From the NCBI GenBank assembly GCA_019120315.1, contig DWVJ01000004.1, forward strand, positions 26,481 to 90,480: DNA of 64,000 nt, written 5' to 3'. A model generated the notes under the pieces. It saw nothing but the letters and a program-made list of their open reading frames with translations. It had not been told where the DNA came from and made no database searches. The position numbers and the translations under genes are program-made. Below are positions 1-7,102 of this stretch, in pieces. How positions within the stretch are numbered: position 1 is the stretch's first letter; each line of letters begins with the position of its first letter. This stretch comes from Candidatus Ruminococcus avistercoris. GTDB taxonomy: Bacteria > Bacillota > Clostridia > Lachnospirales > Lachnospiraceae.

Positions 1-776
1 TGGCCTGCGGCGGCGTAGGCGGACTGTACGAGCATTCCACCAATTTCCCCCATCTGACGGGAGACGGTCTGGCCGTGGCCTTAAAACACGGGGTACGTCT
101 GGAGAATATCGATTACGTCCAGATCCATCCCACCACCCTTTACTCCAAAAAACCGGGCCGCAGATTTCTGATCTCCGAATCTGTGCGGGGAGAAGGAGCG
201 GTGCTTTATAACGCCGAGCATAAGCGGTTTGTGGATGAACTGCTTCCCAGAGATCTTTTAAGCGCGGCCATCCGCAGACAGATGGAACTGGATCACAAAC
301 CTTACGTATGGCTTTCCATGGAACACATTCCACAGGAAGAGATCAAAAGCCATTTCCCCAACATATATCAGAAATGTCTGGAGGAAGGGTATGACGTGAC
401 GAAGGAATGCATCCCGGTGGTGCCGGCTCAGCACTATTTCATGGGCGGTATCTGGGTAGACCGGGACAGCCGGACCTCCATGGAACAGCTTTATGCGGTG
501 GGGGAGACCAGCTGCAACGGCGTCCATGGGGCCAATCGCCTGGCCAGCAATTCCCTTTTGGAGAGCCTGGTCTTCGCCAAACGATGCGCTGCGAAAATTA
601 AATCGGAAATTTCCGGCGTCAGAGAAGATAAAAAAGTATGGGAAGAACTGGATCTTTCCCTTTACAGCGATTATGATAAGATAAAAGAAGATTATCGAAG
701 ATCCATTGAACAAGAAACGGAAAGGATGAGAAGACACCATGAACAATCCAATTACCATGAAGCTAAATGCGGATGA
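1..776 (+). CDS. nadB: L-aspartate oxidase, 3' part (5' end outside window)
   Basis: NadB oxidises L-aspartate to iminoaspartate, the first step of de novo NAD synthesis, using FAD in the cytoplasm. The reading frame is open from base 3 and gives about 257 C-terminal residues. It starts inside the glycine-rich GGVGGLYEHSTN segment and runs through HPTTLY, the SESVRGEG stretch with a substrate-binding Arg, and the AVGETSCNGVHGANRLASNS flavin-contact motif typical of NadB and succinate dehydrogenase flavoproteins. A GTG at 75 is internal and is not the start. The 3' end overlaps nadC by 38 bp, so the two are co-transcribed and probably translationally coupled. The family call is secure; only the 5' boundary is missing. 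Confidence 0.95.
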   Translation, partial: ACGGVGGLYEHSTNFPHLTGDGLAVALKHGVRLENIDYVQIHPTTLYSKKPGRRFLISESVRGEGAVLYNAEHKRFVDELLPRDLLSAAIRRQMELDHKPYVWLSMEHIPQEEIKSHFPNIYQKCLEEGYDVTKECIPVVPAQHYFMGGIWVDRDSRTSMEQLYAVGETSCNGVHGANRLASNSLLESLVFAKRCAAKIKSEISGVREDKKVWEELDLSLYSDYDKIKEDYRRSIEQETERMRRHHEQSNYHEAKCG

Positions 777-1593
777 GCTGATCCTGCAGGCGCTGCGGGA
801 AGATATTACCAGCGAGGATATTACCACCAATGCAGTGATGCCAAAACCCTGTGAGGGACAGGTAGATCTGATCTGCAAGCAGGACGGAATCCTGGCGGGG
901 ATCGATGTTTTTCGCCGTGTGTTTGAACTGCTGAATGAGAACACACAGACAGAAGCTTTTGCAAAAGACGGCGATCCGGTAAAAAAAGGCATGAAAATAG
1001 CCGTCGTCACAGGGGACATCCGGGTGCTTCTTTCAGGGGAGAGAGTGGCGTTAAATTATCTGCAGCGGATGAGCGGCATCGCCACCTACACCAACAGTGT
1101 CGCCGCTTTGTTGAAGGGAAGCAAAACAAAGCTGCTGGACACAAGAAAAACCACGCCGAATATGCGGGTGTTTGAAAAGTATGCGGTGAAAGTAGGAGGC
1201 GGATGCAATCACCGGTACAACCTGTCCGACGGCATACTTTTGAAAGACAACCATATCGGCGCGGCCGGCGGCGTGAAGAAAGCCATCGATATGGCCAGAG
1301 AGTACGCTCCCTTTGTGCGAAAGATCGAGATCGAGGTGGAAAACCTGGATATGGTAAAGGAAGCGGTGGAAGCCGGCGCGGATATTATCATGCTGGACAA
1401 CATGGATCCCGACACTATGAAAAAGGCGGTGGAACTGATCGGCGGCAGAGCGCAGACAGAGTGTTCCGGCAATGTGACCAAGGAGAATATCAGCCGGTAT
1501 CTGGATGCGGGAGTGGACTTCATCTCCAGCGGTGCGCTGACACATTCGGCCCCGATCCTGGACATCTCCATGAAAAATCTCCATGCACTTTGA
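739..1593 (+). CDS. nadC: Nicotinate-nucleotide diphosphorylase (quinolinate phosphoribosyltransferase)
   Basis: NadC converts quinolinate and PRPP into nicotinate mononucleotide, CO2 and PPi, the committed step of de novo NAD synthesis. The 284-residue length is normal. Visible motifs are the N-terminal EDITSEDITT, LNYLQRMSGIAT, the PRPP/quinolinate site LDTRKTTPNMR, and the HRYNLSDGILLKDNHI block with its substrate-binding Lys and His. The C-terminal barrel strands include IEIEVENLD, IIMLDNM and ISSGALTHSA. The ATG at 739 has GAAAGGATGA upstream and lies inside the end of nadB; an ATG at 757 is a second possible start. It sits between nadB and niaR, so the three form one NAD operon; nadA is not in the window. 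Confidence 0.97.
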   Translation: MNNPITMKLNADELILQALREDITSEDITTNAVMPKPCEGQVDLICKQDGILAGIDVFRRVFELLNENTQTEAFAKDGDPVKKGMKIAVVTGDIRVLLSGERVALNYLQRMSGIATYTNSVAALLKGSKTKLLDTRKTTPNMRVFEKYAVKVGGGCNHRYNLSDGILLKDNHIGAAGGVKKAIDMAREYAPFVRKIEIEVENLDMVKEAVEAGADIIMLDNMDPDTMKKAVELIGGRAQTECSGNVTKENISRYLDAGVDFISSGALTHSAPILDISMKNLHAL

Positions 1594-1619
1594 AATAGAA
1601 AAGATCCGGAGGGAAAGCG

Positions 1620-2126
1620 ATGAATGGTGAGGAAAGAAGAAATAAGATCATAAAGGTGATACAATCCGGCGGACACCCGGTGTCCGGCAGCAGCCTGTCG
1701 GAAATGTTTGATGTGAGCAGACAGGTGATCGTGCAGGATATCGCCCTGCTGCGGGCGGCGGGCTTCCCCATCGTATCGACCAACAGAGGATATCTTTGCC
1801 GTTCGGATTCGGGAGCCAGCAGGGTTTTCAAAGTGTGCCACGCAAACGAGGATATCGTGGACGAACTGTATGCTATCGTGGATCTGGGGGGCAGGGTGAT
1901 GGACGTCTTTGTCAATCATAAGGTTTATGGAAAACTGCAGGCGGATCTGGATATCGGATCCAGAAGAGAGGTAGAAGAGCTGATCCAGGGAATCCGCAGC
2001 GGCAAATCCAGTCCCCTTCTCAATGTGACCTCGGGCTACCATTATCATACTGTGACGGCAAAAAGCGAGGAAATTCTGGATCTGGTGGAGAAAGCGCTGC
2101 GGGAAAAGGAGTATCTGGTGTCATAG
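1620..2126 (+). CDS. niaR: NiaR-type NAD-biosynthesis transcriptional repressor (HTH + 3H domain)
   Basis: This 168-residue protein has an N-terminal winged helix (about residues 5-60, with SSLSEMFDVSRQVIVQDI as the recognition region) and a C-terminal 3H domain. The 3H histidines are visible in KVCHAN, FVNHKVYG and SGYHYHTVT, where they bind metal. In Firmicutes this architecture is the niacin-responsive repressor NiaR (YrxA), which represses NAD synthesis and niacin uptake genes when nicotinate is plentiful. It lies 26 bp after nadC with a GGAGGG ribosome site, so it probably regulates its own operon. No operator was identified here because the operon promoter lies upstream of the window. 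Confidence 0.92.
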   Translation: MNGEERRNKIIKVIQSGGHPVSGSSLSEMFDVSRQVIVQDIALLRAAGFPIVSTNRGYLCRSDSGASRVFKVCHANEDIVDELYAIVDLGGRVMDVFVNHKVYGKLQADLDIGSRREVEELIQGIRSGKSSPLLNVTSGYHYHTVTAKSEEILDLVEKALREKEYLVS

Positions 2127-2142
2127 CACATAATTTTTTGTC

Positions 2143-2171
2143 TTGAAAAGAGACAGGGTACAGGGTATAAT
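2143..2171 (+). promoter_or_regulatory. Sigma-A promoter of the liv operon
   Basis: TTGAAA at 2143-2148, a 17-bp spacer and a perfect TATAAT at 2166-2171, about 40 bp upstream of the first permease gene. It separates the liv transporter genes from the NAD operon. Confidence 0.8.
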
Positions 2172-2210
2172 ATATAAGATTATGAAAAATATACGACAGA
2201 GGGGTGTGCT

Positions 2211-3095
2211 ATGAGCTTTTTATCCTATTTGATTAACGGCATCAGCCTTGGCAGTGTCTACGCGATCATTGCCCTGGGTTACACCATGGTATACGGCATA
2301 GCGAAAATGCTTAATTTTGCCCATGGTGATGTAATCATGGTCGGCGGTTATATCGCATTGATTTCCACCACCAGTTTCGGATGTCCTCCGCTTCTTGGCG
2401 TACTGGTTGCAGTAGTATGCTGTACGGTACTGGGCGTGGTGATCGAGCGGGTTGCCTACCGGCCTTTGCGGAATGCATCCTCATCGCTGGCAGTTCTGAT
2501 CACGGCCATCGGCGTCAGCTATCTGCTGCAGAATCTGGCGCTGCTGATCTTTGGCGCCAACACGGTATCCTTCCATTCGGTGGTTCCGGTTCCCGCGCTG
2601 ACGCTGGCTGGCGGCAAGCTGACCATCAGCGGTGAAACGATTGTGACGATTCTTTCCTGTATCGTCATTATGATCGGCCTTACCCTGTTCATTAACAGAA
2701 CAAAATCCGGACAGGCCATGCTGGCGGTTTCCGAGGACAAGGGAGCGGCGCAGCTGATGGGTATCAACGTCAATAAAACCATCGGACTGACCTTTGCCAT
2801 CGGTTCCGGCCTGGCGGCAGTGGCGGGCGTACTGCTTTGTTCCGCCTATCCGTCCCTGAATCCCTACACCGGTTCCATGCCCGGCATCAAAGCCTTTGTG
2901 GCGGCAGTGTTCGGCGGCATCGGATCGATTCCAGGAGCTATGATCGGCGGCATCCTGCTGGGAATCATTGAAATTCTCGGAAAAGCCTATATCTCATCAC
3001 AGCTGGCGGACGCCATTGTGTTTGCGGTGCTGATTATCGTTCTGCTGGTGAAACCTACCGGTATTCTGGGCAAGAAAATTCAGGAGAAAGTGTAG
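2211..3095 (+). CDS. livH: Branched-chain amino acid ABC transporter permease, LivH type
   Basis: An integral membrane permease of 294 residues with about eight hydrophobic segments. The N-terminal signature GISLGSVYAIIALGYTMVYG and MLNFAHGDVIMVGGY are hallmarks of LivH. The late loop MGINVNKTIGLTFAIGSGLA is the helix that contacts the ATPases. It pairs with the next gene to form the transmembrane pore of a Liv/Urt-type importer. The start ATG follows AGAGGGGTG. It heads a four-gene operon (livHMGF) that starts at its own promoter. No periplasmic-type binding protein is encoded next to it, so the ligand (Leu/Ile/Val, urea or another amide) cannot be read from context. Confidence 0.93.
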   Translation: MSFLSYLINGISLGSVYAIIALGYTMVYGIAKMLNFAHGDVIMVGGYIALISTTSFGCPPLLGVLVAVVCCTVLGVVIERVAYRPLRNASSSLAVLITAIGVSYLLQNLALLIFGANTVSFHSVVPVPALTLAGGKLTISGETIVTILSCIVIMIGLTLFINRTKSGQAMLAVSEDKGAAQLMGINVNKTIGLTFAIGSGLAAVAGVLLCSAYPSLNPYTGSMPGIKAFVAAVFGGIGSIPGAMIGGILLGIIEILGKAYISSQLADAIVFAVLIIVLLVKPTGILGKKIQEKV

Positions 3096-3107
3096 GGGGG
3101 AAGAAAG

Positions 3108-4175
3108 GTGAAAAAGTTTAGTAAACAGACAAAAAGTAATATGATCACATATGGCATCGTACTTGGCGTGTTCGTCATCGTACAGCTGCTTTTGAGCACG
3201 GGGAACCTTTCCAGTCTGATGGAAGGGCTTCTGGTGCCCCTCTGCGTTTACGTGATTTTGGCGTTGTCTTTGAATCTGGTCGTGGGAATCTTAGGCGAGC
3301 TGAGTCTGGGGCATGCCGGATTTATGTGTGTCGGCGCTTTCGTCAGCGCGTTTTTTTCGAAATGCATGGAAAATGTGATTACGGTTTCCCTGGTACGGTT
3401 CATTCTGGCGCTGCTTCTTGGCGCGTTGGCCGCCGGTATTTTCGGAATCCTCATCGGGATTCCGGTGCTCCGTTTAAGAGGCGATTACCTGGCTATCGTG
3501 ACGCTGGCTTTCGGGGAGATTATCAAAAATCTGGTCAATGTTCTCTATATCGGAAAGGATGCGGCTGGATTTCATTTTTCCACCAAAGATTCCATTTCCC
3601 TGAATCTGCAGCCGGAGGGAGAGGTAATCATCAACGGCCCCCAGGGCATCACGGGGACGCCTCAGGACTCTACATTCCTGATCGGAATTATCCTGATCCT
3701 GATCACATTGTTTATCATCCTGAATATGGTACATTCCCGGGACGGACGGGCGATCATGGCAATCCGTGACAACCGGATCGCAGCGGAATCCGTGGGAATC
3801 AACATCACGAAATACAAACTGATGGCATTTGCCATCTCAGCGGCTCTTGCTGGCGCTGCAGGTGTGCTCTATGCCCATAATCTGTCCACGCTGACGGCGC
3901 TGCCGAAAAACTTCGGTTATAATATGTCGATTATGATCCTTGTATTTGTGGTATTAGGCGGAATCGGAAATATGAGAGGCTCCATGATTGCAGCCGTCAT
4001 CCTGACGCTGCTTCCGGAACTGCTGCGCGGTCTTTCTGATTACCGGATGCTGATCTATGCCATTGTCCTGATCCTGATGATGCTCTTTAACTGGGCGCCA
4101 AAAGCGCTGGAGTGGCGGGAAAAGCATTCGCTGAAACGGATGCTGAAGAAGAAAAAGACGGCAAAGGAGGCATAA
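3108..4175 (+). CDS. livM: Branched-chain amino acid ABC transporter permease, LivM type
   Basis: The second permease subunit, 355 residues, starts at a GTG preceded by a G-rich ribosome site. Features typical of LivM are LSLNLVVGILGELSLGHAGF near residue 50, LRLRGDYLAIVTLAFGEI near residue 125, and the ATPase-coupling helix IRDNRIAAESVGINITKYKL near residue 220. The C-terminus is basic (KRMLKKKKTAK). The gene is 12 bp after livH and 4 bp before livG. The 170s region carries a hydrophilic insertion between membrane segments, as is usual for LivM. Confidence 0.93.
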   Translation: MKKFSKQTKSNMITYGIVLGVFVIVQLLLSTGNLSSLMEGLLVPLCVYVILALSLNLVVGILGELSLGHAGFMCVGAFVSAFFSKCMENVITVSLVRFILALLLGALAAGIFGILIGIPVLRLRGDYLAIVTLAFGEIIKNLVNVLYIGKDAAGFHFSTKDSISLNLQPEGEVIINGPQGITGTPQDSTFLIGIILILITLFIILNMVHSRDGRAIMAIRDNRIAAESVGINITKYKLMAFAISAALAGAAGVLYAHNLSTLTALPKNFGYNMSIMILVFVVLGGIGNMRGSMIAAVILTLLPELLRGLSDYRMLIYAIVLILMMLFNWAPKALEWREKHSLKRMLKKKKTAKEA

Positions 4176-4179
4176 GAAA

Positions 4180-4938
4180 ATGGCATTATTGGATGTGAAA
4201 AATCTGGGCATTTCCTTTGGAGGTCTCCGTGCGGTCAACGGGGTAAATATGGACATCGAAGAGGGAGAACTGTACGGGCTGATCGGACCCAACGGAGCAG
4301 GGAAGACCACCATCTTTAATCTGCTCACCGGTGTGTATAAACCGGATGAAGGAATCATCCGGCTGGACGGAGAAGACATCACGGGGAAAAAGACCATCGA
4401 TATCAACAAAGCAGGGATCGCCAGAACTTTTCAGAATATCCGGCTGTTTAAGGATATGCCGGTTTTGGACAACGTAAAGGTAGGTCTTCATAACAAACAC
4501 CATTATACGACGGTGGAAGGGATTTTCCGTCTGCCGCGGTACCGCCGGGTGGAAAAGGAAATGGACGAGAAGGCGATGGAGCTTTTAAGTGTGTTCGGCC
4601 TGGAAAAAGAGGCGGAGTACCAGGCGGCGAATCTGCCCTACGGCAAACAGAGAAAACTGGAGATTGCCCGGGCTTTGGCGACAGAACCCAAGCTGATCCT
4701 GCTGGATGAGCCGGCGGCGGGTATGAATCCCAATGAGACGAAAGAACTGATGGAAACCATACAGTTTGTGAGGGAGAAATTCAAAATGACCATTCTCCTT
4801 ATCGAACATGATATGAAACTGGTGTCCGGTATCTGTGAAAAGCTGACGGTATTGAATTTCGGGGAGGTTCTCGCCCAGGGAAATACCAGCGAAGTTCTGA
4901 ATAATCCGGATGTCATCACGGCATATCTGGGAGAATAG
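4180..4938 (+). CDS. livG: Branched-chain amino acid ABC transporter ATP-binding protein, LivG type
   Basis: A cytoplasmic ATPase subunit of 252 residues. It has Walker A GPNGAGKTT near residue 36, the LivG-specific ARTFQNIRLF Q-loop and Walker B LILLDEPAAGMNP. The H-loop is LIEHDMKLV. The signature region reads LPYGKQRKLEIARALA, a LivG-like form of LSGGQ. It powers import together with LivF. Stop codons and starts are separated by only a few bases on both sides, which fits one mRNA. Confidence 0.95.
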   Translation: MALLDVKNLGISFGGLRAVNGVNMDIEEGELYGLIGPNGAGKTTIFNLLTGVYKPDEGIIRLDGEDITGKKTIDINKAGIARTFQNIRLFKDMPVLDNVKVGLHNKHHYTTVEGIFRLPRYRRVEKEMDEKAMELLSVFGLEKEAEYQAANLPYGKQRKLEIARALATEPKLILLDEPAAGMNPNETKELMETIQFVREKFKMTILLIEHDMKLVSGICEKLTVLNFGEVLAQGNTSEVLNNPDVITAYLGE

Positions 4939-4951
4939 GAGGAAAAAACGC

Positions 4952-5662
4952 ATGGCAATGCTGGAGATAAAAGACCTGGAAGTCTATTACGGCGTGATTC
5001 AGGCCATCAAGGGAGTTTCTTTTGAGGTGAATCAGGGCGAGGTTATCGCGCTGATCGGCGCCAACGGAGCGGGAAAGACCACCATCCTGCATACGATCAC
5101 GGGACTGATTGCTCCAAAAAGCGGAACAGTAACTTTTGAAGGGACAGATATTACCCATATGCCGGCCCACAAGATTGTGTCCATGGGCATGGCCCATGTG
5201 CCGGAAGGGAGAAGAGTATTTGCCGACTTCACAGTTTATCAGAATCTGAAAATGGGCGCTTTTACCAGAAATGATAAAAAAGAGGTGGAGGAAACGCTTC
5301 AGATGGTGTATGAGCGGTTCCCGAGACTGGAAGAAAGAAGGAATCAGCTGGCCGGAACGCTCTCAGGGGGAGAGCAGCAGATGCTGGCCATGGGGCGGGC
5401 GCTGATGTCCCATCCCAAACTGATCGTCATGGATGAGCCTTCCATGGGACTTTCCCCCATCCTGGTAAATGAAATTTTTGATATCATTCAGTCGGTGAGC
5501 GCCAGCGGCACCACGGTGCTTTTGGTGGAACAAAATGCCAAGAAGGCTTTAAGTATCGCGGACCGGGCATATGTGCTGGAGACCGGAAACTTTGTCCTTT
5601 CCGGAAACGCCAGGGATCTGATGAATGATGAATCGGTGAAAAAAGCATATCTGGGCGAATAG
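4952..5662 (+). CDS. livF: Branched-chain amino acid ABC transporter ATP-binding protein, LivF type
   Basis: The second ATPase subunit, 236 residues. It has Walker A GANGAGKTT, the LivF-typical VPEGRRVFADFTVYQNL, signature LSGGEQQMLAMGRALM, Walker B LIVMDEPSMGLSP and H-loop LLVEQNAKKAL. The start is placed at the ATG at 4952 because AGGAGGA lies 8-9 bp before it. An upstream in-frame start at 4910 would overlap livG and has no ribosome site. It is the last transporter gene of the liv operon. Confidence 0.95.
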   Translation: MAMLEIKDLEVYYGVIQAIKGVSFEVNQGEVIALIGANGAGKTTILHTITGLIAPKSGTVTFEGTDITHMPAHKIVSMGMAHVPEGRRVFADFTVYQNLKMGAFTRNDKKEVEETLQMVYERFPRLEERRNQLAGTLSGGEQQMLAMGRALMSHPKLIVMDEPSMGLSPILVNEIFDIIQSVSASGTTVLLVEQNAKKALSIADRAYVLETGNFVLSGNARDLMNDESVKKAYLGE

Positions 5663-5677
5663 CCGGGAGGAAACAGT

Positions 5678-6298
5678 ATGGAAAATATTGTAATTACCAT
5701 AGCCAGACAGTATGGGAGCGGCGGAAAAACCATCGGAGAAATGCTGGCGCGCGATCTGGGGATTCACTGCTATAACAGGGAGATCCTGAAGATGGCGTCG
5801 GAAGACAGCGGCATATCGGAAAAGCTCTTCGGCAAGTCCGATGAGCGGCTGGATATCGGTCTGCTGCAGAAGCTGACGAAAAAAGTATACAGTGGTGATC
5901 TGATTAATCCGGAAAGCGACGGTTTCGTTTCCAAGGATAACCTTTTTAATTATCAGGCCAAAATCATCAAGCAGCTGGCCCGTCAGGAGTCCTGCGTGAT
6001 CATCGGCCGGTGTGCGGACTTTGTGCTGCGCAACTTTGACAATGTGACCAGTGTGTTTGTACACGCGGATCGGGAATTCTGTCTGGAACAGGCCATGCTG
6101 CGCAACAGCATGACTCCCAAGGAAATGGAAAAATACATCACCAAGGTAGACAAGTACAGAGGGGATTTCTATCGCCATTATACCGGCAGAGACTGGAGCG
6201 ATGCCAGAAACTATGATCTGTGTCTGAACAGCGGCAAGCTGGGATTTGAAAAGTGTGTGGAAGAGATTAAAAGTTATCTGAAAATCAGATATGAGTAG
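5678..6298 (+). CDS. Cytidylate kinase-like family protein
   Basis: A 206-residue P-loop nucleotide kinase-like protein. The N-terminal VITIARQYGSGGKTIGEMLA contains the nucleotide-binding loop. ESCVIIGRCADFVL and FVHADREFCLEQ match the family often called cytidylate kinase-like (AAA_26). The real cmk is usually fused or adjacent to rpsA/ispH, so this is probably a paralogue with an unproven substrate. It lies 15 bp after livF with a GGGAGG ribosome site and ends at a strong terminator, so it is the last gene of the liv transcript. Its link to the transporter is unknown. Confidence 0.8.
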   Translation: MENIVITIARQYGSGGKTIGEMLARDLGIHCYNREILKMASEDSGISEKLFGKSDERLDIGLLQKLTKKVYSGDLINPESDGFVSKDNLFNYQAKIIKQLARQESCVIIGRCADFVLRNFDNVTSVFVHADREFCLEQAMLRNSMTPKEMEKYITKVDKYRGDFYRHYTGRDWSDARNYDLCLNSGKLGFEKCVEEIKSYLKIRYE

Positions 6299-6301
6299 CA
6301 A

Positions 6302-6332
6302 AAAAGGCTGTTGCCGCAGGCAACAGCCTTTT
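6302..6332 (+). terminator. Rho-independent terminator after the liv operon
   Basis: A 14-bp perfect stem (6302-6315 with 6319-6332) around a 3-base loop GCA. The stem ends in a short T tract and closes the liv/cytidylate kinase-like transcript. Confidence 0.85.
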
Positions 6333-6358
6333 GAAGGTCAGGGCAGAAATATGAGAGG

Positions 6359-7093
6359 ATGAAAATGAAGAAATCAGGAAGGGAAAATCTGTGGATTGTC
6401 ATTCCGGCATACAACGAGGAAAAAAATATCGAGACGGTGATCCGGCAGTGGCATGCGATCGTGGATAAGACGGGGGAGGATTCCCGGCTGCTGCTGGTGG
6501 ATGACGGCAGCAAGGATCATACGCTGAACATTGCCCGGCATCTGCAAAAGACCTGTCCCCGCCTGGTGGCTGTAACCAAGGAAAACGGCGGACACGGTGC
6601 GGCGGTTCTCTTTGGCTATCATTACGCCGTCAGCCACGGCGCCGATTATATTTTCCAGACGGATTCCGACGGGCAGACGCTGCCGGAGGAGTTCTGGCCG
6701 CTGTGGGCGGACCGGGAGCTGGCCGGGCTGCTGCTTGGATCCAGAAGGCACCGTCAGGACGGATGGGACCGGATTCTGGTGACAAAAACCTTGAAGCTGA
6801 TTGTCGCGATGATGTTTGGCGTCTGTATGGAAGATATCAATACGCCTTTTCGTCTGATGCGGGCGGCGGAACTGGAAAAAATCCTGAAGCTGGTGCCGAA
6901 GCATTATCATCTGTCCAATGTGATCATCAGCGTTCTTTATAAAAAAAGCGGCCGGACGGTTCGTTATTATCCCATTACCTTCCGTCCGCGTCAGGCGGGA
7001 AAAAATTCCGTTAATTTTATCAAAATCTGCCGGATGGGCAAAAACGCCCTGGCGGAGTTTTGGTATCTGCGAAAAAAGTATCGAAAAGTGTAG
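6359..7093 (+). CDS. Family 2 glycosyltransferase (dolichol-phosphate mannose synthase-like)
   Basis: A 244-residue GT-A fold transferase. It has the N-terminal VIPAYNEEKNIETVI, LLVDDGSKDHT as the first nucleotide-sugar Asp site, and TDSDGQ as the metal-binding DXD-like motif. NTPFRLMRA and ITFRPRQAGKNS resemble DPM1/GtrB-like enzymes that load a sugar on undecaprenyl phosphate. No membrane segments are evident, so it is probably a peripheral membrane protein. It is followed 9 bp later by the DUF2298 membrane protein, which suggests one enzyme makes a lipid-linked sugar and the other uses or moves it. The acceptor and sugar are not known. Confidence 0.88.
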   Translation: MKMKKSGRENLWIVIPAYNEEKNIETVIRQWHAIVDKTGEDSRLLLVDDGSKDHTLNIARHLQKTCPRLVAVTKENGGHGAAVLFGYHYAVSHGADYIFQTDSDGQTLPEEFWPLWADRELAGLLLGSRRHRQDGWDRILVTKTLKLIVAMMFGVCMEDINTPFRLMRAAELEKILKLVPKHYHLSNVIISVLYKKSGRTVRYYPITFRPRQAGKNSVNFIKICRMGKNALAEFWYLRKKYRKV

Positions 7094-7102
7094 GAGGTTG
7101 CC

